Shown here: piece by piece, positions 14,264 through 22,336 of the stretch | Layout: each line of letters begins with the position of its first letter | Numbering within the stretch: the stretch's first letter is position 1 | IMG/VR virus record: IMGVR_UViG_3300042549_006194 | Location: 1-34,610 of that record | Origin: a virus | Direction: 5' to 3' (one strand) | Length of the DNA stretch: 34,610 nucleotides | The notes under the pieces: model-generated | Database searches by the model: none | What the model was told of the DNA's origin: nothing | Seen by the model: only the letters and a program-made list of their open reading frames with translations | Translations under genes and position numbers: made by a program

Positions 14264-14557
14264 ATGAAAATAATTCGATGCGAAATTGAATGTGAAAATG
14301 GATTTCCCACAGAACGAACAATCAAATGTCTTCTTTCTGGCTATGGAATTGACTTCGATGCAGTCACATTCAGTGATGAATTCGGTCATTCCAATAAATG
14401 CGAAATACTATGGAAGGAAAATGCCATCAAACAAAATATGTCAACATTCAGAAAATTTCTTGAATTCAATGACATTCCAGTGAAGAAAATCAAGTTTGAA
14501 GGTCAAATCCATTCAATCACATTTAAACAAAAAGATTCTTATCTTTGCAAGGATTGA
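14264..14557 (+). CDS. Hypothetical protein, 97 aa
   Basis: Small protein beginning MKIIRCEIECENGFPTERTIKC, with four cysteines that could bind metal or stay reduced in the cytoplasm. ATG 14264 is preceded by AAATCAAAGAAA, a better context than the TTG at 14240. It is the last gene before the strong hairpin at 14567-14617 and so closes the early region. Function unknown. Confidence 0.7.
   Translation: MKIIRCEIECENGFPTERTIKCLLSGYGIDFDAVTFSDEFGHSNKCEILWKENAIKQNMSTFRKFLEFNDIPVKKIKFEGQIHSITFKQKDSYLCKD
14540..14547 (+). promoter_or_regulatory. Possible promoter box TATCTTTG inside gene end
   Basis: TATCTTTGCA matches the early promoter 3 box. It lies in the last codons of the 14264 gene and points to the late region. 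No -33 element is evident, and the hairpin at 14567 would lie at the start of the transcript. Confidence 0.4.
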
Positions 14558-14566
14558 TTGTTTTCA

Positions 14567-14617
14567 AATGGTGGTGCATCTTTCGGTTTTCTGTTTGGGT
14601 TTGGATGCACCATCATT
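14567..14617 (+). terminator. Long hairpin between early and late regions
   Basis: AATGGTGGTGCATC (14567-14580) pairs with GATGCACCATCATT (14604-14617) through 14 pairs, one of them G-U, leaving a 23-base loop. TTGTTTT-like bases follow. It may be the terminator of the early region or a regulatory leader hairpin for the late operon. Confidence 0.7.
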
Positions 14618-14639
14618 GTTTTAACTTAAAAACAAACAC

Positions 14640-14867
14640 ATGAAAAAAAAAGAAATTTTGAAGATTATAATCGGAATAGTATTGACACCAATACTTCTTG
14701 CAATTTTCTTCATTGACCGACAGATTCTGGTCATTTTACCACATTTACAATTATTGACCATCAGAAAATGGTTTGACAATGTCAATAACATCATCCAGTC
14801 TTTCATCAGAATCATTGCAGTGGTTGCAATGGTCATTCTGGTTAAATTAACACTAATGTTGTTCTGA
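14640..14867 (+). CDS. Small membrane protein, 75 aa
   Basis: Two hydrophobic helices, about residues 8-25 and 57-75, joined by a basic/polar segment, with basic MKKKEILK at the start. No family recognised. It lies at the head of the late operon, far from the lysis cassette, so holin function is less likely; membrane modification or superinfection exclusion is possible. The stop overlaps the next start by one base. Confidence 0.7.
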   Translation: MKKKEILKIIIGIVLTPILLAIFFIDRQILVILPHLQLLTIRKWFDNVNNIIQSFIRIIAVVAMVILVKLTLMLF

Positions 14868-15103
14868 TGGATGAAAATGATGAAGATTTGATTGACTTGT
14901 CCTTCAATGATAACCAAGAAATGTCAGAAAAGTATATGTTTTGCATTGTAGGACAATCAAGTGAAGGTCATGACATTTATTCATGGAAAAAGATGATGAA
15001 AGTGGTCAAATCATTCGGTCTGGATGAAAACGATGCAGAAGACTTTTTGTTCAGGACATCAATCAATTTTCCAGATGACATCATCATCTTGATGGACAAC
15101 TGA
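14867..15103 (+). CDS. Hypothetical acidic protein, 78 aa
   Basis: Begins MDENDEDLIDLSFNDNQEM and continues with an alpha/beta part (FCIVGQSSEGHDIYSW). Very acidic N-terminus. The start overlaps the previous stop by one base. It is placed before the terminase genes, but no motif links it to packaging. Confidence 0.7.
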   Translation: MDENDEDLIDLSFNDNQEMSEKYMFCIVGQSSEGHDIYSWKKMMKVVKSFGLDENDAEDFLFRTSINFPDDIIILMDN

Positions 15104-15136
15104 AAACTGCATCAATTAAAATTAAAACAGATAAAC

Positions 15137-15328
15137 ATGGAACAAACACCACTTGAATGGTTTGCAAATAGATTAATTGAAAGAGGTCTTGACTATTCAA
15201 TTGAAGACTTTGAACAAGCCAAAGAAATAGAACAAGCACAAAGGCGAAAAGACTTCATTGCTGGGAATGAATGCGCGTGTATGTGCCACGAAAACATTGA
15301 TGACTATTTTAACCAGTATATTGATTAA
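15137..15328 (+). CDS. Hypothetical small protein, 63 aa
   Basis: Helical acidic protein (MEQTPLEWFANRLIERGLDY, then EIEQAQRRKDFIAGN) with a CACMCH cluster near residue 47 that could coordinate a metal ion. It carries the repeated leader AAATTAAAACAGATAAAC before the ATG and sits just ahead of terminase. Family unknown. Confidence 0.7.
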   Translation: MEQTPLEWFANRLIERGLDYSIEDFEQAKEIEQAQRRKDFIAGNECACMCHENIDDYFNQYID

Positions 15329-15339
15329 AAACTAATCAA

Positions 15340-15726
15340 ATGAATCAAAACAATATAGACAACTATAAAAGTCAAATGATTGAAGCATTGACACAAGCAA
15401 ATGGTGTTGTCACAACTGCAATAAATGCAGTACAATTGCATCGGTCAACATTTTATAAGTGGATGAAGGAAGATGAAGCATTCAAGAAGGAAGTGGATGA
15501 CATACGTGAATCTGCACTTGACTATGTTGAATCGAAGATGTTTGAACGCATCAAAAATGGTTCAGATACCATGATAATCTTCTTTTTGAAGACTCAAGGA
15601 AAGAAACGTGGCTACATTGAAAGGTCACAACTTGATGTTCAGAACACTTCACCAGACTTTTCTGGTCTTTCCACCGATGACATCATCAATCTTTTGAACG
15701 AAAATGACACAAAATCAATCGATTAA
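15340..15726 (+). CDS. terS: Terminase small subunit, 128 aa
   Basis: Recognises the packaging site on phage DNA. The N-terminal part is a helix-turn-helix: GVVTTAINAVQLHRSTFYKWM (about residues 22-42), then DEAFKKEVDDIRESALDYVESKM, the oligomerisation helices, and a C-terminal tail that would contact the large subunit. Length and domain order fit small terminases. Its end overlaps the large subunit start by 23 bases, as expected for coupled terminase genes. Confidence 0.9.
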   Translation: MNQNNIDNYKSQMIEALTQANGVVTTAINAVQLHRSTFYKWMKEDEAFKKEVDDIRESALDYVESKMFERIKNGSDTMIIFFLKTQGKKRGYIERSQLDVQNTSPDFSGLSTDDIINLLNENDTKSID

Positions 15727-17068
15727 GTCGCAACAATTAAAGGAATTATTGAAGTTTGAATTGTGCAGAAGACAATTCTGGGTGTTCTGTCTTCATTATG
15801 ACGAACAATTCTTCATTTCCAGACCTTTCTTAAAGGAAATTGCAGATGCATTTCAAGAAATCGAAGAAAGAACCATCACATCATTGTCAGTAAGTCTTCC
15901 ACCACGTGCGGGAAAATCTTATATTACATCCTTGTTTTGTGCATGGACAACTGGAAGGAATCCAGACCAGTCAGTGATGCGTAACACATGTACGGCAACA
16001 CTATTCTTGAAATTCAGTTACGATGTCAGGACAATCGTGAAATCAGATAAATTCAAACAAATATTCACCGATGTAGTCTTGTCAGATGACAAATCTAACC
16101 TTCAAGGATGGAACACCAATAAGTCAAAACAAGTCGCATACTTTGGTGCTGGTGTAGGTGGAACAATCATCGGTTTTGGTGCATCCAATGTGGCAATAAC
16201 AGATGACCTTTATCGCGGAATTGAAGATGCATTGTCAGACACAATCAATGACCGAATCAACTCATGGAAGGAATCAACGCATGATTCAAGGTTTGAAAGA
16301 GGATGTGCGCGTATTGACATCGGAACGCGTTGGTCATTGAATGATGTAATTGGAAGGAATATCGAATCGCATTCATACCAGAAGACCATAATGGTCAAAG
16401 CACTGGATGAAAAAGACCAATCATTTTGTGAAGCAGTCATGTCAACTGATGAATATCTGGACAAACGAAAGAAGACTGCTAATGAAATATGGTGTGCAGA
16501 ATATCAACAAGAACCAGTTGACATTGCTGGAAGGACATTCACTGACATTAAAACCATCGGAAAGGATGAATTTGATGCGATTAAAGACCAGATTGAAGGT
16601 TGCATCGGTTATGTTGATGTTGCAGATGCTGGAATTGACTACACTGCACTTGCAATATGCGCAATAATCAAAAATGAATTGTACATCGTTGATTATGTTT
16701 TCAGTCGGGAAAATACAGATGTGACCATTCCATTGGTTGCACAAAAACTGAATGAATGGAATGTCAATTATTGTCGCGTTGAATCAAACAATGTTGGCGC
16801 AATGTTTGGAAGAAGTCTTCAAAAAGAAACCAAATCAAGAATCCTTCTGGTGCATAATTCAGTCAACAAGATGACCAGAATCATGATGCAAAGTGCATTC
16901 ATCCAGAATCGATTCATATTTGTCAAAACTGGTGACCAAAATCAAGAACTTTTCATCCAGAATTTGTTGTCATTCACCAAAGAAGGAAGAAATAAGAACG
17001 ATGATGCACCAGATTGTTGTGCTGGTCTTTCAATATTTGTTCAATCAATGTTCAAAAATCTTCACTAA
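15704..17068 (+). CDS. terL: Terminase large subunit, 454 aa
   Basis: ATP-driven packaging motor and nuclease. Walker A is LPPRAGKSY (65-73), Walker B is NVAITDDLY (162-170) with Asp167-Asp168 in place of the usual Asp-Glu, and the coupling motif IDIGTRWSLNDVIGR follows (204-218). The RNase-H-like nuclease begins at YVDVADAG with Asp305, with a later acidic site near NDDAPD close to the C-terminus. Length fits the family. The TAA stop is embedded in the CACTAACTTTG promoter of the portal gene. Confidence 0.95.
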   Translation: MTQNQSIKSQQLKELLKFELCRRQFWVFCLHYDEQFFISRPFLKEIADAFQEIEERTITSLSVSLPPRAGKSYITSLFCAWTTGRNPDQSVMRNTCTATLFLKFSYDVRTIVKSDKFKQIFTDVVLSDDKSNLQGWNTNKSKQVAYFGAGVGGTIIGFGASNVAITDDLYRGIEDALSDTINDRINSWKESTHDSRFERGCARIDIGTRWSLNDVIGRNIESHSYQKTIMVKALDEKDQSFCEAVMSTDEYLDKRKKTANEIWCAEYQQEPVDIAGRTFTDIKTIGKDEFDAIKDQIEGCIGYVDVADAGIDYTALAICAIIKNELYIVDYVFSRENTDVTIPLVAQKLNEWNVNYCRVESNNVGAMFGRSLQKETKSRILLVHNSVNKMTRIMMQSAFIQNRFIFVKTGDQNQELFIQNLLSFTKEGRNKNDDAPDCCAGLSIFVQSMFKNLH

Positions 17069-17073
17069 CTTTG
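17063..17073 (+). promoter_or_regulatory. CACTAACTTTG late promoter, copy 2
   Basis: Contains TAACTTTG (17066-17073), overlapping the terL stop codon. Followed by TAAAAATC and ATG 17095. A TTTG at 17036-17039 is the nearest -33 candidate but its 26-base spacer is long. Confidence 0.65.
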
Positions 17074-17094
17074 TAAAAATCAAATCACAAAAAT

Positions 17095-18297
17095 ATGAAT
17101 GTTAACTTTTTTGATGCATTTTTCGGTTTGGGAAATAGTTCAGACAATCGAATTCTTGATGACATGAAACGAATCTTTCCATTCGTAAACCAAATTTGGG
17201 GTGTGAAAGAAGCAGTCTGGATTGACACGAATGACTGGTGGAAATTGTATCTGGAAATTCCTGAACTTCGAATGGTAATTGACAGACGCGCATCAATGAT
17301 GGCATCAAATGTCCCATTACTTGTTGATGCAGATGGAAATGAAGTTACAAATCATTGGTTCAGTGAAGTATTGAAGAAGCCAAATCCAGTTCAATCATGG
17401 TCTGATTTGGTTTATTCCTTGTCAGTTCAAGATGCACTTTATTCAAATTCGTTCATATATGCACCAAAAAGGTCATTCGACATCAGAAATTTGTTTGTTC
17501 CGTTACCTTCCAACAAGATTCAAATCAATCTTTCAGGAAAGAAATTGAAGCAAATGGAACAAGAAGGTTTGATTGATTCATTCGTTTTCCAATACGATGA
17601 CAAAAACACTGAAACAATTGACTTCACTGATTTGATTTACTTGATGACAAACGATGGAATGAACATTGTGAAGCCAGTTTCACGAATGGAATCATTGAAA
17701 TATCCATTGTCAAACATCAAAGCATCTTATCACAAACGAAATGTCCTTCTGGAAAACATTGGTGCAATTGGTATTTTGTCCACACAAAACAATGACATGG
17801 GTGGTGCTATTCCAATGACACCAGAAGAAAAGAAACAGATTCAAAAAGACTGGTTCAGAAGACAGAAGGATGAACTGATAATCACTGAAAGTCAAGTTGA
17901 CTGGAAACCAATGAGTTTTCCTACAAAAGACTTGATGTTGTTTGAAGAATTGAGTGCAGACAAAATTGCCATCATTGACACATTCGGAATGTCCTTGAAC
18001 ATCTTTTCAACTGAAAAAGGCGCAACATTCACAAATGTACGCGATTCAATCAGAATGACATATCAAGATACAATCATTCCAGAAACACAACAGATGTACG
18101 ATTCAATCGGTCAACAATGTGGATTGACAGATGAAGGATTGAAACTGATTGCAGAATTTGACCATCTTCCAGTAATGCAAGATGATGAAGTTGCAATCGC
18201 AACAACCATGAAGTTGAAAGCAGAAACACTTGAAAAATTGAATGGTCTTGGAATAGATATGTCATCAGATGAAATGAAAGCACTGCTTGGATTGTAA
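17095..18297 (+). CDS. Portal protein, HK97 type, 400 aa
   Basis: Forms the dodecameric ring at the capsid vertex through which DNA passes. The sequence has the family's order: an N-terminal helical region, ELRMVIDRRASMMASNVPLL (about 59-79), the central NPVQSWSDLVYSLSVQDALYSNSFIY wing/stem part, and a C-terminal section with AIIDTFGMSLNIFSTEKGATFTNV resembling the portal crown. Length of 400 residues is usual for HK97-type portals. Adjacent terminase, protease and capsid genes support the assignment. Confidence 0.9.
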   Translation: MNVNFFDAFFGLGNSSDNRILDDMKRIFPFVNQIWGVKEAVWIDTNDWWKLYLEIPELRMVIDRRASMMASNVPLLVDADGNEVTNHWFSEVLKKPNPVQSWSDLVYSLSVQDALYSNSFIYAPKRSFDIRNLFVPLPSNKIQINLSGKKLKQMEQEGLIDSFVFQYDDKNTETIDFTDLIYLMTNDGMNIVKPVSRMESLKYPLSNIKASYHKRNVLLENIGAIGILSTQNNDMGGAIPMTPEEKKQIQKDWFRRQKDELIITESQVDWKPMSFPTKDLMLFEELSADKIAIIDTFGMSLNIFSTEKGATFTNVRDSIRMTYQDTIIPETQQMYDSIGQQCGLTDEGLKLIAEFDHLPVMQDDEVAIATTMKLKAETLEKLNGLGIDMSSDEMKALLGL

Positions 18298-18302
18298 ATA
18301 AA

Positions 18303-18313
18303 CACTAACTTTG
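18303..18313 (+). promoter_or_regulatory. CACTAACTTTG late promoter, copy 3
   Basis: TAACTTTG at 18306-18313, with TTG at 18287-18289 as a possible -33 element (16-base spacer). The ATG at 18319 lies only five bases after the box, so the mRNA would be leaderless or nearly so. Confidence 0.65.
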
Positions 18314-18318
18314 TATAA

Positions 18319-18570
18319 ATGAAGAAGTTTTTTATTATCGCATTTTCAGCATTAATCATTGAAATATGTTCCACATTTTACATCACGTATGTGACAGAAA
18401 AAAATGTATTTGGAATGATGTTTTTTGCTTTCATTTCGCCTTTTTTGGGTTTGCCTTTTATCGGTTACATGGTGGAATCAAAACTTTGGTCTGAAAGAAT
18501 CAAAATGGCAATTGCTTTGTCGATTGGTTATGTGATTGGAAGCATTTTTGTAATACTATTAATAAAATAA
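18319..18570 (+). CDS. Small three-helix membrane protein, 83 aa
   Basis: Hydrophobic helices at about residues 4-22, 32-51 and 62-81 with short polar loops. Unusual position: between portal and prohead protease, with its own promoter. Structural head genes rarely include a membrane protein, so this may be a moron-like gene acting on the host membrane, such as exclusion of other phages. It resembles nothing I can name. It ends two bases before the protease start, so it co-transcribes with the head genes. Confidence 0.75.
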   Translation: MKKFFIIAFSALIIEICSTFYITYVTEKNVFGMMFFAFISPFLGLPFIGYMVESKLWSERIKMAIALSIGYVIGSIFVILLIK

Positions 18571-18572
18571 AC

Positions 18573-19322
18573 ATGAAAGAAAATCAACTTTATTCAACAA
18601 AAGAAGCATTCGAAGTCAAAGACATGGATGCTGGAAAACGTGAAGTTGCCATATATTTAGCAAAATTTGACATTATTGATTCAGATTTTGATTTGATTCG
18701 CAAAGGTTCATTCACGAAATCGATTCAAGAACATGGTGTGAATTCATCATCAAACAGAAAAATTGCTTTCTTGCGTCACCATGATTGGACAAGGCAAATC
18801 GGAAAGTTCAATCAACTTGGTGAAGATGAAATCGGTCTTTTTGCAGTCGGTCAACTTGGAACATCAACAATCGGTGAAGATGCATGGAAAGATTATGAAG
18901 AAGGAATCATTCGTGAACATTCCATCGGTTTCAAATACATGGCAGACAAGATGAAGTGGATTGAAGATAAAACACTTCCATCTGGTGGATTTTATGACAT
19001 CAAAGAATTGATGTTGTGGGAAGGTTCAGCAGTCACTTTTGGCGCAAATGAATACACAAATGTTGTCGAAGTAATGAAGTCAGCAGATAAAATGGATTTT
19101 GCAAAGAAGATTTCAGGTGAAATTGACCTTCTGGTGAAATCATTGGTCAATGGAAAAGGAACTGATGACCGATTGTTTGAAATAGAAATGAAAATAAAAT
19201 ATTTGAACCAGCAACTGGTGTCACTTGCAGAAACTGAACCGATTGTAAAAGGTCATTCAGAAGAAATCAAGTCGATAAAACCAGACTTTGATTGGTCATT
19301 TGTAGTAAATAGTTTGAAGTAA
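18573..19322 (+). CDS. Prohead protease, HK97 (S78) type, 249 aa
   Basis: Cleaves the scaffold/delta domain of the capsid during head maturation. Catalytic positions fit the family: His69 or His70 in FLRHHD, Ser117 in EHSIGF and a conserved Glu in KELMLWEGSAVTFGANE (Glu150). Their spacing is close to that in HK97. The C-terminal 80 residues are helical and probably an extra scaffold tail. It directly precedes the capsid gene, the usual order. Confidence 0.92.
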   Translation: MKENQLYSTKEAFEVKDMDAGKREVAIYLAKFDIIDSDFDLIRKGSFTKSIQEHGVNSSSNRKIAFLRHHDWTRQIGKFNQLGEDEIGLFAVGQLGTSTIGEDAWKDYEEGIIREHSIGFKYMADKMKWIEDKTLPSGGFYDIKELMLWEGSAVTFGANEYTNVVEVMKSADKMDFAKKISGEIDLLVKSLVNGKGTDDRLFEIEMKIKYLNQQLVSLAETEPIVKGHSEEIKSIKPDFDWSFVVNSLK

Positions 19323-19346
19323 TTAACCAAAAAAAACATCCAAAAA

Positions 19347-20537
19347 ATGGAAAATTTAACACCAGAACAAGTTGTCGAAAAATTAAACAACTTGATTCAA
19401 GAAAAAATGACTTCGATGGTAACATCAGAAGAAGTAACTGCATTGAAAAGTGATGTTGATGGATTGAAAAGTCTTGAAACAAAAAGTTCTGAAATCGAAA
19501 AAGCAATTGCAAAGATGGAAGGAAAACTTGAAGCAATGTCCGAAAAAGCATTTCACAATGCACCAAAAGCACTTGGTTTCAGCGAACAAATCGTGAAATC
19601 AATTGAATTGAACATGGAGTCAATCAAGTCAGGAAAAAGTGTTGACCTTGAAGTGAAAGCAGACACAACGATTGCTGGTGACTACACTGGAACGCGTGCA
19701 TTGTCTGAACTTGACACTGATGTGAATCGTATTGCAAGACAAGCAAACTTGTTACAATTTGCCGTTAATCGCGGAACAACAAATTCAATGTATGTTACGT
19801 ACATCCAACAAACTGCACAACCATCTGGTGCATGGGTTGCTGAAAGTGTATTGAAGACAGAATACGAAGAAAAATACACAGAAGTTTCCAAGCAAGTGAA
19901 AAAAGTTGCTGGAATGGTGAAGGTTTCCAAAGAAATGTTGTCTGATTTATCATTCATCCAGAACGAAATCAACAATGACTTGGTTCAAGGTGTTCTTTCT
20001 TCAATGGACAATTCAATCTTGAATGGTGCTGGTGGAACTGATTTGGAAGGAATTCTTTCTTTCGCACCAGTTTTTTCTGCTGGAACATTCGCTTTGACAA
20101 TACCATCTGCAAACATTCTTGATGTTATTCGTGTTGCGATGTCACAGATTCAAAGTGCTAAATTCGAACCAACACACGTTGTTTTGCATCCAGTTGATGT
20201 TGCAAAAATGCAGTTGACAAAAACAACAACTGGTGAATATACAACACCGATTTTTTATCCTTCACCAAATGGTGACATGAGAATTGCAAGTCTGATTGTT
20301 GTTTCAACAACTTACATGACTGCTGGAAATTTCCTTGTTGGTGACATGACAAAATCAAACCTTCGCATTCGTGAAAACGTGAACATTCAAGTTGGTTATG
20401 TAAACGATGATTTCGCAAGAAACATGGTGACAATTCTTGCAGAAGCGCGTGCAGTTCATTATGTGAAATTGAATGATGTAAATGCATTTGTTCGCGGAAC
20501 AATAGCAACTGCAATCACTGCAATCGCAAAGGTATAA
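19347..20537 (+). CDS. Major capsid protein, HK97 fold, 396 aa
   Basis: Forms the icosahedral shell. Residues 1-100 are a coiled-coil delta domain (LTPEQVVEKLNNLIQEKMTS, EIEKAIAKMEGKLEAMSEK) that serves as scaffold and is probably removed by the protease near residues 98-106. The mature part begins about ADTTIAGDYTGTRALSEL, with the E-loop and P-domain strings YEEKYTEVSKQVKKVAGMVK and VLHPVDVAKMQL typical of HK97-type capsids. It is preceded by AACCAAAAAAAACATCCAAAAA and flanked by protease and connector genes. Confidence 0.93.
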   Translation: MENLTPEQVVEKLNNLIQEKMTSMVTSEEVTALKSDVDGLKSLETKSSEIEKAIAKMEGKLEAMSEKAFHNAPKALGFSEQIVKSIELNMESIKSGKSVDLEVKADTTIAGDYTGTRALSELDTDVNRIARQANLLQFAVNRGTTNSMYVTYIQQTAQPSGAWVAESVLKTEYEEKYTEVSKQVKKVAGMVKVSKEMLSDLSFIQNEINNDLVQGVLSSMDNSILNGAGGTDLEGILSFAPVFSAGTFALTIPSANILDVIRVAMSQIQSAKFEPTHVVLHPVDVAKMQLTKTTTGEYTTPIFYPSPNGDMRIASLIVVSTTYMTAGNFLVGDMTKSNLRIRENVNIQVGYVNDDFARNMVTILAEARAVHYVKLNDVNAFVRGTIATAITAIAKV

Positions 20538-20558
20538 TCACATTAAAAAAAGCATCAA

Positions 20559-20861
20559 ATGAATACACCTAAAAAAGTTAAAAAACCGATTGACATTCTA
20601 ATTGACACCAAAAATGTTGATGTTGAAATCCATCGTGATGCAGAAGGGAATGTTGAAATAGATGTTGACACAAAAAAAGTCGATGCACACTTCAAAAAGA
20701 CAGAAGATGGAATAAATTTGGACATCGAAATTGATGATTCAAAAGAATACCAGTTTGAATCTTTTGGAAGTGAACAAATGCCAAAAGGAACAATCTGGAA
20801 GATTACTGGCGAAATGCTGAAAATCTTCTTGAAACTGAAAATTGGAAAACTTAAAAAATAA
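20559..20861 (+). CDS. Hypothetical head-region protein with internal repeat, 100 aa
   Basis: Beta-rich charged protein. It contains two related segments, LIDTKNVDVEIHRDAEGNVEI and DTKKVDAHFKKTEDGINLDI, suggesting a duplicated beta-hairpin unit. A C-terminal basic tail (LKIFLKLKIGKLKK) may be membrane-associated or bind nucleic acid. It lies directly after the capsid gene, so it might be a decoration protein or a head-completion factor; no family is recognised. Confidence 0.75.
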   Translation: MNTPKKVKKPIDILIDTKNVDVEIHRDAEGNVEIDVDTKKVDAHFKKTEDGINLDIEIDDSKEYQFESFGSEQMPKGTIWKITGEMLKIFLKLKIGKLKK

Positions 20862-20866
20862 AAAAG

Positions 20867-21613
20867 ATGTTTTTAACACCACAAGATTTCACTGGAAAAC
20901 ATGAATTGCATACTGGTCTTTATGACCAATCAAAACTGCAAGACTACATTGACAGATACGAAAAAAAGTATTTGATTGAAATGTTTGGTGCAACACTTTT
21001 TGATGATTTCATTGCAGACCTTGATGTCAACAATGTCCCTATGTCACCGAATTTCATTCAGATTTTCGGTGACTTTCATCTGAATGTCAGTTTGCATGAA
21101 CTTTTGATTTCAGAAGGAGTTCTTGAAATGTTAAAGGGTTTTATTTATTTTGAGTATTCCAAAGACCAGATGAATCAACAGACACCTTTTGGAAATGTCA
21201 CACAATTGTCTGAAAATTCAAAGAAGGTCACCACATTGAATTCAATGATTTACACGCGTTACAATGAAGCGGTGAAGACTTACAATGCAATCCAGAAGTT
21301 CATGATTTTGAACCTGAATGATTTGTTTGTTGTTGGTCAAGTTATCAAACTGATTGTGACTAATGTTGGTGTGAATCCAGTTGGAACATACAATAATTTA
21401 ATTGTTTTTGGTGGTCAAGGAACTGGATTGACAATAAACTTCATCAAAACATCCACCACACAAGCAAATGCGGTCATTTTAACCAATGGTAAAGGATATT
21501 TGAACACAGATAGTTTGTTCATTGCTGGAAATGCAACCTTCACACCACAAATTGCAACTGGTGACTTTAAGATATTCAATGGAATCAATAAACTTTTTGC
21601 ATACTGGATATGA
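20867..21613 (+). CDS. Head-tail connector with inserted beta domain, 248 aa
   Basis: The first 155 residues form a helical connector-type domain (LTPQDFTGKHELHTGLYD to TYNAIQKFM), in the position of an adaptor protein in HK97-like phages (DUF6712-like in Bacteroidota phages, from memory). It is followed by a beta domain, about residues 165-235, that carries G-x-G-T-G-L-T-I and NGKGYLNTDSLFIAG, patterns seen in repeat domains of virion proteins. It ends FNGINKLFAYWI. Its stop overlaps the next start by 4 bases. Confidence 0.75.
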   Translation: MFLTPQDFTGKHELHTGLYDQSKLQDYIDRYEKKYLIEMFGATLFDDFIADLDVNNVPMSPNFIQIFGDFHLNVSLHELLISEGVLEMLKGFIYFEYSKDQMNQQTPFGNVTQLSENSKKVTTLNSMIYTRYNEAVKTYNAIQKFMILNLNDLFVVGQVIKLIVTNVGVNPVGTYNNLIVFGGQGTGLTINFIKTSTTQANAVILTNGKGYLNTDSLFIAGNATFTPQIATGDFKIFNGINKLFAYWI

Positions 21614-22296
21614 ATCAAGACATTTCAAATATTATTGACCAAATTGTTCTGGACATCGACAACACCATTGAAGGAACATTCAATGTCACGTTGAATCGAA
21701 CTGATGTCTGCAAAACAAAATGGATTCGTAAAGGAAAGAAGGTCAAAAATTCTTCTGGAAATGAATATATGGTCATCGATTTTGCAGTTGATGAATGGGT
21801 TGTGGCAACACCAATTGTTTCAACAAGCCCACCACTGAATGGAACTATTTCCATAAATGAACCATATTTCATTACTGGAACAAAAATGTCCGCAAATCGT
21901 GAATGGACAATTGTGACAAATGATGTCACTGCAAAGACTCCGATTGTTTGGTATTTGGATTTTATCAGATTCAAGCAGTTTGGAAAGGAATCAACAATCG
22001 AATTTGAATCAGAACTTCGAATCTTCTTTTTGGATGAAACTGATGTCAGGAATTACTACACAAAAGACCATCGTGACAATGTTGTCAGACCGATGACTGA
22101 ACTTGTGAATGGTTTCATTGAATCAGTGAATGGAAATCGTGTTTTTAAACGAATTGAAGACTTTGAAATTTTAACTTTTTCAAGGTTTGGTGTAGAAAAA
22201 GAAAATGGAATGTTTCAAAGCATTCTGGATGCAGACTTGTCTGGTGTTGAATTACGTTTGACACTAATCAAGTACAAAAATAATTGCAAATGTTAG
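21610..22296 (+). CDS. Putative head closure/tail terminator protein, 228 aa
   Basis: Beta-rich structural protein (MVIDFAVDEWVVATPIV, PLNGTISINEPYFITGT) with a C-terminal half containing RIFFLDETDVRNYYTKDHRD. The family is not named. Position between the connector and the tail tube fits a stopper or neck protein. A C-terminal CKC motif is odd. The TAG stop is followed at once by the palindrome CACTGATATTAGTG (22298-22311). Confidence 0.7.
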   Translation: MNQDISNIIDQIVLDIDNTIEGTFNVTLNRTDVCKTKWIRKGKKVKNSSGNEYMVIDFAVDEWVVATPIVSTSPPLNGTISINEPYFITGTKMSANREWTIVTNDVTAKTPIVWYLDFIRFKQFGKESTIEFESELRIFFLDETDVRNYYTKDHRDNVVRPMTELVNGFIESVNGNRVFKRIEDFEILTFSRFGVEKENGMFQSILDADLSGVELRLTLIKYKNNCKC

Positions 22297-22336
22297 TCAC
22301 TGATATTAGTGCAAAGAAAAATTAAAAATTAGAAAA

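Noticed and set aside
22298-22311. CACTGATATTAGTG palindrome as a promoter or operator
   Set aside because: It shares only CACT with the late promoter motif and lacks TTTG; no second copy was seen, so its role is left open.
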